Source: Ceratotherium simum simum (lineage: Eukaryota > Chordata > Mammalia > Perissodactyla > Rhinocerotidae). From it: a stretch of 64,000 nt of DNA. The notes under the pieces were generated by a model. It saw nothing but the letters and a program-made list of their open reading frames with translations. It made no database searches and was not told the DNA's origin. Within the stretch, counting starts at the first letter, position 1. Each line of letters opens with the position of its first letter. The stretch is taken from NCBI RefSeq assembly GCF_000283155.1, contig NW_004454239.1:8081983-8145982 (forward strand), written 5' to 3'. Below are positions 22,326-33,770 of this stretch, in pieces. The position numbers and the translations under genes were made by a program.

Positions 22326-22730
22326 TAATTAGGGATCTTCAGTGAGTGCCTTAATTGAATGGAAATGTGGCCAGACCCCGAAGAGGCCAACCCTGCCTCC
22401 CATTCCAGTTCCCGTTCCTCCCGACCAGCTCTGAACCCTCCTGCTTCCTCTCTCTGACTGCAGTCACGGCCGCCTCCCTGCAGGATGAGCCCATGCCCGG
22501 CCAGAGAGGACGCACGAGGCTGGACTTGGAAGCAATTAGCTTAGCGCTGACACGGCTCATTTGTTTCCATTCTGTCATTGACGCAGCGGCCCTGGGACCA
22601 CTGCTGGCGTGAAGGATGGGTCTGGAACTGTCATTAAATTACATGTGTCTACTGCGCCTGGTTATTAAGTCTTTGGCAAATCAATTCTTTATGGCCTTTT
22701 AATCAAGAGAAGATAAACAAAGAGAAGGAG
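22326..22730. promoter_or_regulatory. Candidate conserved non-coding element
   Basis: Non-repetitive sequence contains many homeodomain- and SOX-like words: CTAATTAGG, TTAATTGAATGG, GCAATTAGCTTAG, TCATTAAATTACATG, TTTAATCAAG and AACAAAG. It lies in otherwise GC-rich DNA and has no coding frame. Function is inferred from motif density alone. Confidence 0.35.
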
Positions 22731-23747
22731 CTCAAAGAAATCCTTCAAAGAAAACTCCAAGTGCTGTTCATCCAGAGGCCGCGATGCCCCCAATTCAGAG
22801 GTCCCCGGGAGGCTGGGAGCCCAGATCGCAGGGGCAAACGTCTGGGCTCTCAGGGGGCCGAGAAGGAGTAAGGGGAGGGGAGGAAGAAAACCGAGCATCT
22901 TCATTCTGCGGCTGTCCCAGCTCGGGGTAGGGGGGACGGTGACGTGAGTGTGAGCTGGAGGCTGGAGAGCTTGACGCTGGCATCCGGCCGTCTCTCAGAC
23001 AGTCCCTCGTGGCACCGTCACTGGGCGCCGGCTGGGAGCCCCTTGCCGGAGAGGAGCTCCTTGGTCCACGGGCACAGGCCTCCTGCCCTTGAAAGGCTGC
23101 AGTGTTCAGGCTGCCCTTGGGTCCTCGCCGGCCGGTGCCGTCTGTGTCGACGTGCGCCCTGACCTGCAGTGACGTGAGGACAACAGGCCCCAGGGATTTT
23201 CCGTGTAGCTATATTTATTCAATGTAAAGATTTCCTTTTCTTCTGAGATTATAGCTTTTCCCTTCCTTTGGCATTACATAGTCCTTTCTGTTGTGAAATG
23301 ATGGTGATTATAAAGAGTTGTTTACCTGGCAAAACAAAAAGCTTTCAACCGTATGTCCCCGCTCCAGCCGTCTGCCGTCCTGACGCCCGCACACCCTTGG
23401 TGGGACGCAGCTCTGCTTGGATCTCCCCTGGGGACCTCATGCAGGGCTGCCTTCTCTTGCTGTGCAGTGGGATACAGGACACCCCCCCAGCCCCCAAGGG
23501 CAGGTGTTGGGTAAGGAAAGAAGTTTTCCTGGAGACCCCCAGCTGAGAGGGCCTTTTATCGTGTGTGCAAGCTCACAACACCCTTTGGTGACTCTGAGGC
23601 AGTGAATAAGGCAGGAATTAAGGCCCCTTCTCACAAACGAAGGAAGTCGCCCTCAGAGAAGGTAAGCCGCATGCCAGAGTCCCTCCATGGCAGAGGCAGA
23701 GGGAGGACGAGAGCCCCGGTGCCGCAGCTGTGCAGCACCAGGACATG
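22731..23747. other. Unique DNA with a CpG-richer segment at 22915-23180
   Basis: Between about 22915 and 23180 CpGs cluster (for example GCCGGCCGGTGCCGTC and TCGACGTGCGCC), followed by an AT-rich stretch at 23195-23345. There is no exon or repeat I can name. Confidence 0.4.
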
Positions 23748-23940
23748 GTGTTGTGTGGTCAAGAGCAAAGGCCCTGGGGTCAGACCCCAGTACTGAGGTT
23801 CTGCCTCTTCATCTTGCCAATTTGTGATCCCGGCCGAGATCTTTCCCCTCTGGGCTGGTTTCCTCTCCCGTCACAGGGATAATAATGATGGAGTGAAGGT
23901 GTGCAGAGCACTCGGGCACAGTACAGCTCTCACAAGGTTA
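23748..23940 (+). mobile_element. MIR SINE, sense
   Basis: GTGTGGTCAAGAGCAAAGGC, GGGGTCAGACCCCAG, GATCTTTCCCCTCTGGG, TTTCCTCTCCCGTCACAGG and ATAATAATGATGG follow sense MIR order. Confidence 0.85.
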
Positions 23941-25224
23941 GGTCTTGCTGCCACCCTCCTTCCCAGATCCCCCCCATGGAGATAGTGACACAGGGAGGGT
24001 GGCGGTCATTTGCACTGTCACCAAATATGCCAGCTTTCTGCCCCTGAGCCCTGGGTGATTGCACTCCCAGCCCCTGTGGGTGGGTGGGACCGTGGGACTG
24101 GTTCTGGCTGGCTGCACGTTGTGGTGGAAGTGACGTGTCATCTCTGGGTGGAGCTTCACAGCCAGTGCCTGCTTTGCCGCACCCTACCTCCACCATCGTG
24201 GAATCACGTGCCGAGATGGGGCCTCCTTCAGCCTGAGCCCCTGGGTGCAACAAGGACCAGTGTCCTCCTGCTGACCCCTGTGGGGCGTGCAGTAGGAGAG
24301 GGATGGCCTTGGTGGTGCTAAGCCCTCACGATGTTGGGGATGTTTGTTACTGCAGCTTGTCTCAACCCGCCCTGACGATGAAGTGAACGAGGCTGTGCTG
24401 AAGAGATTGCATGGGGACCCGGGCTGGGGTGAGACTTGTGCACAGGAAACATCACTTACGGCTGAGATGGGCTCTTCTACTCTCCTCGGTTCCGAGAAGC
24501 TGCTGCTTCCTTGAGGAGCTGCCGAGGATCCTCAGAGCTACTGCAGTGGCCAGCCGAGGGCTGGGGGGTTTGGCATGCTCACCTAACTGTACTGCCCGTG
24601 AGTAACCCCGTGGTTACTCAAACAGTGGCCCAGGGACCACAGACTTGTGTACGAGTCACAACAGTGACTTCTCCTGCAGCTCCAAGTGTCAGGGGCCAGT
24701 TACCTCCCTGGAGTTTCCCCCAGTGGAAAACAAGACAACACCCCAGGGGCCTTTAGTGGAAAGCACTGTTATTAAGACAATAACACTAGACGATGGGACA
24801 GAGACAGCGGGTGCGGAAGGCTGCCCTGGATGTATGGCCCGGGAAGGCCTCTCAGAGGAGGTGATATTGAGGAGGGACTTGCAGGATGGGAGGAGCCAGC
24901 AGGGGGAAAGCATGCTAGGCAGAGTGGTGGGGATGAACACTGCCCATGCAAATCAGTTCACTACAATAGACGCTGGGTGACGACCCACTGGGTGCCACGC
25001 CCTGTGTGCGGGCCAGGGAGATGTTCATTGCTGTGAACAGAGGACAGGGCCGTAGCCCTCAAGGAGTTCACAGACTGGGAGCTGCACAGACGTAGACTCA
25101 ACGATGGGAGATGATCTTGGCTGACCTGGCAAACACCTTACCTGCCTAATCTAGCTGTCCCTGTGGCAGCCCGCACAAGTGGCACCCTGGTCACCTCCGT
25201 TACCTGGGAGAGGGACCTGAGGGC
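23941..25224. other. Unique and old non-coding DNA
   Basis: About 24835-25095 carries phrases common in old mammalian repeats ('ggaaggcctctcagaggagg', 'ccctcaaggagttcacagac'), but no family is assigned. No gene is seen. Confidence 0.4.
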
Positions 25225-25325
25225 TGCAGGGATAGTAACCACACACACCCAGCAAGTGGTGACGCTGGGACTGAACCCAGGCGCCTGGCTCTGAGCTCCG
25301 GGCCTTCTCACTAGGCTGTCTTGCC
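25225..25325 (-). mobile_element. MIR-like fragment, antisense
   Basis: CAAGTGGTGACGCTGGGACT, GAACCCAGGCGCCTGGCTCT and CTCACTAGGCTGTCTTGCC match the distal part of antisense MIR. It directly abuts the 81-bp minisatellite. Confidence 0.6.
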
Positions 25326-25662
25326 TTCCCCACTGGTGCAGACATGGGACTGTGGGTGCTGAAGGAGTGACACACTGGGAGCTGTGGGCCATGGGGAGGG
25401 GAGCCTGTCCCCCCTAGTGCACACGCAGGACTGTGGGTGCTGAAGGAGAGACACACGGTGAGCTGTGGGCCCTGGGGAGGGGAGCCCGTCCCCACTGGTG
25501 CAGACACACATGGGACTGTGGGTGCTGAAGGAGTGACACACGCTGAGCTGTGGGCCCTGGGGAGGAGAGCCCGTCCCCACTGGTACAGGCACAGGACTGT
25601 GGGTGCTGAAGGAGTGACCCATGGTGAGCTGTGGGCCATGGGGAAGAGAGCTCATCCCTCCC
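25326..25662. repeat. 81-bp minisatellite, about four copies
   Basis: GGACTGTGGGTGCTGAAGGA starts at 25347, 25428, 25513 and 25594, giving spacings of 81, 85 and 81 bp. The 85-bp copy carries four extra bases in a CACA run. The unit also carries GAGCTGTGGGCC and CCCCACTGGTGCAG. Because 81 is a multiple of three, repeated antisense frames (111-162 codons) arise and are artefacts. Confidence 0.93.
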
Positions 25663-26109
25663 AACACTGCACCCTCCCCCTGGAGCCCTGTGACGTCCCC
25701 CTTGGGGACAGGGCATCCTTACTTGGATCCCTTTCTTGACTGTGGGCAAGACCTAGCAAATGAGCCCTCAGGGGCCTGAGCTCCATGGACCTTGAGGAGA
25801 TCAGGGTGATGTGAGAGGCTGATGAGAATGGGCCGCAGGCCATGGCAGAGACCATGATGACCACATTCATCTCTGCTTGGATGCTCTCCACGGCAGTGGG
25901 ACCTCCACCATCACACTTGATCCTCAAATGGCTCCTCTGACACCCCACTTTCCAGATGGGAAACAAACTGGGGCAGGAGGAATTTTTGGGAGGTTCACAT
26001 CCGCGTGCCTAGAGAGATGCAAGCCCTCCTCTCTTTCCCTCACATTTTCCCTCTTCCTGGTGGGCCTCTGCCTCTCACAGGGGGGTCTGGGGATGGGGGA
26101 ACTGCCTTG
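25663..26109. other. Unique DNA with an antisense MIR-like piece
   Basis: At about 25915-25985, TCCTCAAATGGCTCC, CCACTTTCCAGATGGGAAAC and AAACTGGGGCAGGAGG resemble the central antisense MIR. The rest is not recognised. Confidence 0.45.
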
Positions 26110-26480
26110 TGTTTAATTGTCAGGTGTTACTCCCGGGCAAATAGTTGGAACTGTTTGCAGAGACCTCGGCCAACTGAAGTAGCTCGTGGCACTGTTAAGG
26201 GCGTATCGTGTTGGTGCTCATTTCTGCAGCATTGGGCTTGTGCTGTCAGAGCCGAGTGGACTATATGAAACGCAATAAAGCTGTGTCCAACCGCACCGGG
26301 AACCTAAGACAGCTCGGCTTGCAAATGTGCCGAAGGAGCCAGCCTTCAAGCCTTCCCAGACTCTTTGGAATTATCAAGTTTCCAAGAACATCTGTTTTGG
26401 TGTAGTGTCCATTTTGCATTTAATTTTTGTTTAATGGCAGCTGTTGGGAAATCAAAAGTATCTGATGTGCTGCAAGTCTG
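26110..26480. promoter_or_regulatory. Candidate conserved non-coding element
   Basis: A non-repetitive block includes GTGTTTAATTGTCAGG, TTTTGCATTTAATTTTTG and TTTAATGGCAGCTG (an E-box). A 65-codon frame at 26208-26405 has no signature. Motif density is the only evidence; coding potential is low but not excluded. Confidence 0.3.
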
Positions 26481-26849
26481 TGGAAATTGCACTTGGGTGC
26501 ACTAGGCCACCCGAGTCAGACTTTTTGCAAAGGGAGATGTCAGCCTCATCCTCACGGAAGGTTTCATGAGGGTCCCTGTCTGCCACTGTTGGCTGGGGAA
26601 TTTATCCTGCTATCCACATGTGCCTTTATGTTTGATTTTCTGAAATTTCATGCAACCTTACTTTTATTCCTCGGACTCAAAGGCAACATCTGAGCAAATG
26701 TGTAAGAAGGAGAGGGATGGAAGCCGTGGGTCCCCAGTTTTGGGGGCTAAGCCGGCATGCTCTGACAGGGGCTGGGGAAGGAGAGGAGGTGGACCAAGTT
26801 TGGTGAGGACACACGTGCAGGGCTGACCTCCCAACCCCACCTGTGGGAC

Positions 26850-27240
26850 CTGCGATACCTCGAGGGATCCTCAGTTTCTCCTCCAGCCACCTTCCTCCTC
26901 ACTCACTGCCCGCCTGCTCTCCTGGCGTCTTCTCGTGTCCCGAACACGGAGGATCCATTCCCACTTGCTTCCTCTCGCACCTGCTGTTTCCCGTCTGGAT
27001 GGCACTGGCCCTGCTTTCTGTGTGGCTCACTCTTTCTCATCCTCTGCGTCTTAACTCAGTGTCACCAACTCCAAGAAGCCCTCCCTGACCACCTGGTCTC
27101 AAAGAGCCCATACGTCTTTATCCCCCTCCCTGCATTCTTTTTCCCTATTGCATTTACCATCACCTGAAGTTACCTGTTTATTTGTTTGCTCACTTGTTTA
27201 TCATACGCTGCCCCTGTTAGAATGTGGCTCCGTGGAGGCA
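26850..27240 (+). mobile_element. L2 LINE fragment, 3' part, sense
   Basis: The series 'aagccctccctgaccacctg', CTATTGCATTTACCATCACC, TTTATTTGTTTGCTCACTTG and TTAGAATGTGGCTCCGTGG is the standard sense L2 3' order ('ccttccctgaccac', 'catttatcacca', 'agaatgtaagctcc'). Confidence 0.85.
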
Positions 27241-27715
27241 GCCTCCCAGTGGGCCTCCATCCAGCGAGGGTGAGTGGACGAGGCTGTCATTGCCTGGAAG
27301 GTCAGGTTAGGGCCCCTGGAGTCAGGAGAAGGGAACCCTGCAGGGTCAGAGAGAGCGGGGGTCGGGGCTGGATCCAGAGAAAGCCGGGCTGCAGGACCTG
27401 GCAGTTTGCTCTCTGGGCCTCCCTTTCCTGTGTGACTCCCGCTGGCAGCAGTGGTGAGCTCGGGGCCCCTGGAAGTTTCCACGCTTACCTGGTGGCAGTC
27501 TGACCCGGCATTTCCTGGAGGGATTTCAGTGGAACATGAAAGAACTTTAAAATTTTTTGATAGTTAAGTATTTTTTAATGTATTAGGGGAAAAAATATAT
27601 ATAATTCATGATTTAAGCCTCTGATTTTATGAGTATTGCTTAAGATGAAGCTAAAGTATTTTAGTTTTTTTTTTTTTTTTTTTTTTTAACATTCCTAATT
27701 CAAGGAAAAGTCTAA
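27241..27715. other. Unique DNA changing from GC-rich to AT-rich; T-run at 27665-27687
   Basis: The AT-rich part (27530-27715) contains a run of about 23 Ts. It might be the tail of an unrecognised antisense retroelement, but no body is visible. Confidence 0.4.
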
Positions 27716-27930
27716 AGCTGGAGTCTGGACACTGTGGCCTGCAGACCAAATCTGGCCCCCGGCTTGTTTCAGTACATAAAGTTCTATTGGCACACAGCCG
27801 TGCTTGTTAGTTTACATGCTATCTGTGGCCGCTTTGGTGCCACAATGGCAGAGGTAAGTAGCTGTGAGAGCGACTGAATGGCCTGCAAAGACTAAAATAC
27901 TATTGGGCCCTTACAGAAAAAGTCAATAAT
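27716..27930 (+). mobile_element. Old DNA-transposon-type repeat (unassigned MER/MITE class)
   Basis: GTGGCCTGCAGACCAAATCT, GGCCCCCGGCTTGTTT, AAAGTTCTATTGGCACACAG, CCACAATGGCAGAGGTAAG and CCCTTACAGAAAAAGT follow the well-known order of a roughly 200-bp non-autonomous mammalian repeat. The family name is not certain. Confidence 0.65.
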
Positions 27931-28414
27931 TGGCAGAAATCACTGGGATTTGTGAGGCCCAGAGAGTCTTTGAGCCAGGACACATCCTTCAGCGGGTCAG
28001 CGAGAGCGGAGCCTACAGCATCTGTGTGCCCGTCTGCCTTTGGAGACAAAGCCTGTGGCCTTCAGTCCCAGCGGCACGGCGGGGCCACGCTGTGCCCCAC
28101 CCCACGAGTGCCCCCCCTGAGTGGGGCTCAAAGGCTCCCTCTGGCCCCCCATCAGAGGCTGAGGTGGAAATAGGGCCAGTTGCCCAAGCTGAGGCGGGGT
28201 AGATTTATCAGGTAGTTCGAGACGTTCAAGCTGGAGCTAGCCTCTTACAAAGGGAAAAGCAGGGACAAGACATCTGCGGGCTCCACGCGAGTGACCATCA
28301 TGCCTGCGGCTGGACCAAGGGCTCCTGTCCGTGGGGAGGCTGCATCAGAGCCCACCCCGAGCACCTGTGCACTTTTCTGTGCCTTGTGAGGAAGACCGAA
28401 GCTCACGAAACAAC
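27931..28414. other. Unique GC-rich DNA, nothing recognised
   Basis: No repeat or exon signature is recognised. Short frames of 73-90 codons are chance. Confidence 0.4.
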
Positions 28415-28900
28415 TTGGTGATTGAACAAAACAACTTTGCAGATACCCAGAGAGACCACTTGTTGGAAAGAAAGTTCCTGATCCCCAGGAGAAGAGTCTG
28501 GAACAGGCCTCGAGCGAGAGCGGGAGGAAAGGAGGAGGCCGCTGTAATTAAGGCGAGGTGCAGAGAATTAGCTGGCGAGTCCACAGCCTTGCATGTGAAT
28601 GTAATCAGCCTCGGAGCAAAGGGCTGTTGGAAGGGATAACATTATAGAGCTCCCAGCCTGGTCAGTCTGATTTCCCCCAGCCCCCAGCGTGCAATGAGTA
28701 CCACACACAGTCAAACAGAAGAGCAATCAGATTTGAAATATTCCTTTAATAATACGTTTGCCAGATCAAATATTAAAAATAGAAGATGAAGAAAAGGAGC
28801 AGCCGTCTCCTCGGTGGTATCAGTTCCATAAATATTGCTTCATTAAGCTGTCCGCGTTGGTTCAAATGCATAGATTAAAAAAAAAAGTGGCCCAGGTTCC
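28415..28900. promoter_or_regulatory. Candidate conserved non-coding element
   Basis: Contains GTAATTAAGGCGAGG, AGAATTAGCTGG, GAATGTAATCAGCC, CCTTTAATAATACG, GATCAAATATTAAAAAT and CATAAATATTGCTTCATTAA within GC-rich surroundings, with no repeat family. It resembles developmental enhancers in motif make-up. This is inference from composition only. Confidence 0.38.
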
Positions 28901-30294
28901 AGACTGCTGGTTGTGATGAGGCGGAAGACTTTGGGCTGCCAGCATTACCCCATGCCCCTGTGCTGTGCCCGCGGCCACAGCGACAGGCCATCAGTTGACA
29001 GCTGGAGCTGGCCTGCAGTCTGCCCAAAGGACGTGCGTGTGTTTACCTGGAGTCGAGCCTCTCCCTTGGTGCTCTGGTGGCTGCCATCCCGGGCAACCAG
29101 CAGGGATTAATAATGATGATGGAGGCTCTGTTGCCAACTCAGACCCATGGTCTGGAAGGAGGCGGCTCAGTGGGAGCCCAGGCCCCCGTGGGCCCAGGAC
29201 TTTGACAGAGTGGTGGATGAAGGGATCGACGAGGTCTTGACTCCTTGGTGAGGGTTGGCAAAGCATTTGGAGGGTTACACTCTATTTGTGTCTCTGCTCA
29301 ATTTCAGGCCACAAATATTTACTGTCCAAGCCTCTATGCCGAACAGCAGGAAGAATAATTGCTTAAATCTCAATTGTCAGATATAATTCTTTGAATACTG
29401 ATGAGATGCACTGCCTTGATTAAGGCTTTCTATGCCTATCAGCAGCTGCAAGCATGCTGACTTTCCACAAGTATGCTTGGATTTTATGTCAAGGGTCCAG
29501 GATCAGTCAACTCTCAAAGATGTGGATGCAGACTCTAGTTGATCAGTAATGAGCCTCCATGGTCACATGTATAAACAATCTGATTCCTAAGTTCATGAAA
29601 ACTTTCCTCTTCACTTCTTGTCTGTCCTTTGCCAAAACACTGACTTTGGAAAATAGAGCTCAAAAAGATTAAAGGGTTGAATTTAGTCAAATCATTATCT
29701 TATTTGCTCTTCAAGTGTCAAAGAGCCAGTTTGACCTAATGTTATGTATTTTTAAAAAAGTAATGACTTTATAAACACATGTTAAGTGTCTACTATGTAC
29801 TAGGTCCCATGTCAGGTGTCTTAGTGACTCAATGAATTCTAAGACGCATCAGGCCTGGACCTTAACCAAATGATTTGCCCTGAAGGGATGGGTGGGGGAG
29901 CAGTGCCACGGATACCTCCCAAACTTTCCTCTCCCTTTTGTCTGTGGTGCTTCTTATCTGCTTATGTCTCCGTGTTGCTCTGAAACGCTTTTCCCGTTCC
30001 TGTTCTGCTTCCCCAGCCATCTTCCCTTGCAGCTCCAGGATCCTAGATTTTGAGAGCCAGACAGAGGAATAGACATAGGCAATCGATGCTGTTGGAGAGA
30101 AGACACCTCCCCCATGCCCACTTCCCACCCAGGACCACCCAAATACCGCTGGTCAGCCTGTCACGAGGCTTGATGTTGCACCATTATGCTGCCATCCCTT
30201 TGCCCATGGAAGCTTCTGGAGGATGCCTGGCACCTCCTGTGACTCCACACCGGAGGGCTGCTCAACAGGCACGGGCACCATGGCTCTCCCTGCC
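28901..30294. other. Unique DNA; AT-rich at 29250-29850
   Basis: The 29250-29480 stretch has words such as TAATTGCTTAAATCTCAATT and CTTGATTAAGGC that could belong to another conserved element. About 29775-29850 (GTGTCTACTATGTACTAGG) looks like a short antisense MIR. No gene is recognised. Confidence 0.4.
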
Positions 30295-30440
30295 TGTCCC
30301 CCAGAGGGCTGGCTCCTGCCTCCCCCTCATTCAGAAGGGCTTCCCTGACTGTGCCATCCCATGGTTCTCCCCCTGGGGTAGGAGATGCCGTCTTCTCCTG
30401 TGTATCTCCCCTTTGGCCTGCACTGTTCGCATGCGCACCA
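30295..30440 (+). mobile_element. L2-like fragment, sense
   Basis: CAGAAGGGCTTCCCTGACTG followed by TGTGTATCTCCCC resembles the sense L2 3' region. Confidence 0.5.
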
Positions 30441-33400
30441 TGATCCACTGAAAGCACCACAGCGACTCGGCCTGAGGCCCCTCCCTGGATGCAGAAGCCC
30501 GCTCTGCTGCCTGAGTGCAGGGCAGGCGGGAGGTGCCGGGAGTCAACATCCCTGGGAGCAGCCTTCAGCCAGTGCCCAGCTTCTTTGCCCCTGGAGAGAC
30601 CCTTCTGAGGCATGTTCTGCACAGTCCCCCCGAGGTGCCGATGGGCCTGAGCTCCAGTCACCCGTGGCAGTAACCGCTCGCCAGTGTGCCCTCTGTGGCT
30701 TCCTTCTTTTCCTGTCACTCCTGCTGCACTGTCTGAGGTTCCCGGGATCACTACCCAATGAACAGGAATCTTTGTTTCAGGCTCTGCCTCTGGGGAGCCC
30801 AGCCTGATCCCTGGCCCCAGGAACTCACCGCACAGGGATTTCTGCCAGGGACCCTCATTAAGCACCAAATGTGCCTTGCTTGCATCACACAGTGTGTCAC
30901 GATTGCCAGAGCTCAGGGACTGGGTCATTTTCAGGGCTCGTCTCTAATGACGACTCCTCCTGGAAGCCTTCCTGCATGCACAAGCGGATTCCATTTCCTC
31001 CCCCTCTGCCCTCTCATGGCACACAGCATGTGTCCCCAGCATAGGGGCTATCTGTTCTGTTCCGTGCTGGGGAGTCAGTTATATGTGACTCAGCCTCCTC
31101 ACCACCCCAACCCCCAGGCCTGGGACCTGTCTGCACTCAAGACCAGGGACCACCCACTCAGAAGCCTGGAGGGTCTAGTCAGATGACAATACTGAGTCCA
31201 GGGGTCAGGAGTTCTGTGCAAGGAAGAGTGGGGCCTGGGATGAGCTCGAGAGCAGGCCCCACCAAGGTTTCAATTGAAAAGAAAGTAAAAACTGCCTGCT
31301 GAACACAGATCTGTGGGCTGGATGCTGAACCAAAGGACGCTGCATTTCGCCTCTGCAGGGTAGAGGTTCTGCCTTGCTCATCACAGCCCCACTGCCCCAG
31401 GATGCAGCACAGTCATTGCGTAGAGAGGGTGTGTCACACAAGCTCGTTCATGACTGGAGAGAGTTGAGGCACGAGGCAGGGCAGGAGCCTGGGGTGGGTG
31501 GAAAGCCGGGCCTGACTCAGCACCACTGTTCAGGGCAACGCCACCCAGGTCTGGCCGCCCCGAGAGGACATGTTTTCACCTACACTCCGGGCACCTCCTT
31601 CCTCCCCTGGGTCTTCCTCAGCCAGCACATGGAGCGAAGGGCTCCAGCCACCTGGGTTTTTCTGTCCCCTTTGCACTTGAGGTGCAGGTCCCTGGGGGAT
31701 TTCTGGGACCACCCTCCGCCTGGCCCATGACCTGTCTGTGGGCTGACCTGACTCCTGCGGGCCCTGTACCTGGGCCTGTGGCAACATGAGCACGTGGTCT
31801 GGCTAAGCCTATTCAGCCTCTCTCATCAACTTCTCAGAAAGGAAAACTCTCTTCTGCCCTAAACGTGGCCGAGCCGTCACGGTGCAGGAAATCAGCCACG
31901 TGGCCGCGTGCAATTTCTGTACTGGTAACTGCGAGTATTTGAAAATGGGTCCCAAGAGAGAGGCCCCCTAATTTCTCCGCCCCTGGAAATGGCTCTGTCC
32001 AGCAGCTTCTGCTCATCCCCCTCCCCCATCTTTCTCCCTTCCACCCTCACCAGCGCTTCCTGATTCTGGTCAGATTTCCCAAGGAAGGGTCCAGGGTTAG
32101 AACAAATGATTTCCCCCGGACTGGGGTCTCCCAAACTTCAGTACTGTGTTCCACTTTCAGGATTTATCACATCTGGGTACTATTGGCACGATTATTGACT
32201 TGGTGTTTTTCCTCAAGTAGATGTCGTGGTCGCGCCCTCTCACCAGGTGCCAGAGAGCTGCTAAGGACACGTTAGCACCTAACTGAGCCTTTCTCCTGAT
32301 GCAGATGCAAGAACTGGAACAGCTTTGAAGAGGGAGTGACTTTCCTCCTCTGCCTCTGATGGTCCACATTGTTTCAAGTCCTTTTATTGCCTACAGTTAT
32401 CCCTATTCAACCCCAATTTATCTCAGGCACCAACGGGGATTTTCCACTGCCCCCTGGCTGACACGGAAGTGCTCAGGACCAGGGGGTTGGGGTGTAAGGA
32501 ACGCCACTCGATTCGGGAGATGGGCTTGGGGGTCACAGCTGAAGCTAAGACGTTCCTCCTTTCCTGACCTGCTAGTGATCCAGTCTGGGGTTGGGAGGAG
32601 CCCCAACTTTCGTAGAAGCCCAGCCACATGAGCTCAGTGGAGTGGAGTGCAGGAACAACGCTCACACTCCTCAGGGTTGTGGTTACTGAGGATGGAGCCT
32701 GCAGCCCCCAGGGCATAATGGAGAGTTGGAGAAAGTGGGGGAGGGGCCACCCCGCACTAGACGGGTCTCTATCTTGCCAGAGTTGCTGGGCAGGTGACAA
32801 GCTCCAGGCCAATTCCACGGGACGCCTTGACCATGCTCTGTTTGCAGGCAGGAGTGGGGAGGGTTCTGCACTCTGGGGCGCTTTGCAGGTGGTATGGATA
32901 GAGAACGAGTGCATGTGTGTAGTCAGCTCTCTCATCTCTGGGGTCTCCTCGCGCCCCAGTGACTCCCATCCTGGGGTTGTCTCAGTCAGCTTGCTCAATC
33001 CAGTATCAGGGTCCTGTTTCCCAGTTGAACGGTCTGTAGCCTGGGGTGTGGACTCACAGATGGACAATGTGTCCTTAGGTCTGTGTCCAATAGAAAAGCT
33101 GCCCCCTAGCCTCCGTGTGAGGAGGCGGCCCAGGGCAACCCTGCTGCTGTGATCCTAGCATCTCCTTCCCAGAGCAGGGACACCAGCCAAGGGACTTGAT
33201 GGCTCCGAGGGAGCACCTCCCCATGCCAAACCCCATGGAGGGACCAGACAGCTGTCCAGGGCCACTGTAATCACAGAGGGAGTTGCCCACCTGCCAGCTG
33301 TCTAAGGGATGGGCTCCCTTCCCCTGCTGGCACCTCCACGGGGCCACTGTGTCCATATCCATGAGCCATGGCCTCCAGGCATGGCCGGGACGTGGTCTAC
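30441..33400. other. GC-rich unique DNA with old repeat traces
   Basis: About 30690-30810 (CTGAGGTTCCCGGGATCACT, then TTTGTTTCAGGCTCTGCC) ends like a known old repeat. About 30945-31060 has an L2-like 'ctcctggaagccttcctgc'. The longest frame of the window (255 codons, antisense, 30161-30928) crosses these repeat traces and is rejected as a gene. Confidence 0.45.
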
Positions 33401-33770
33401 AGGAAAAGATGACAGATCTAATTTTGCAGTTTACGTGGAGGACTTGTCACACAGAACAGTCCATTAGATCTAGACCATCACTAAAAGCACTCCAGAGAAT
33501 AAATCATCATTTCGTATTAACTGGAGAGGCAGCCGCCTTCTCGGCATGGCTGTTCCCTCGTAATCATGATAAATGGAAAATCCTGGACAGGTGAATTTTA
33601 ATGGGCGTACAAATGCACTCAGACTAATTAGATTACATTTAAAAAAAACTTTTCTCTTTTGCTCCATAAATCTAAATGGGGGCCTCTAAAAGGTAACAGC
33701 CACGCACACACTAAAATGCATTATGACATCATAAAAGATTATTGGTGCACACGTGCGGCTGGGCGTTACG
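33401..33770. promoter_or_regulatory. Candidate conserved non-coding element
   Basis: A non-repetitive block with AATAAATCATCATTTCG, TCGTAATCATGATAAATGG, GACTAATTAGATTACATTT, CATAAATCTAAATGG and ATTATGACATCATAAAAG (a palindromic TGACATCA, CRE/AP-1-like) has no coding frame. It is the densest homeodomain-like cluster in the window. Confidence 0.4.

Noticed and set aside
25326..25662. Regular repeats that might suggest a CRISPR array
   Set aside because: Units are directly adjacent without unique spacers and the host is a mammal; it is a minisatellite.
25151..25749. Repetitive antisense proteins of 111-162 codons
   Set aside because: They come from the 81-bp tandem unit, which is a multiple of three.
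30161..30928. Longest open frame of the window, 255 codons, antisense
   Set aside because: It crosses old repeat traces, lies in GC-rich DNA where stops are rare, and shows no domain, signal or splice context.
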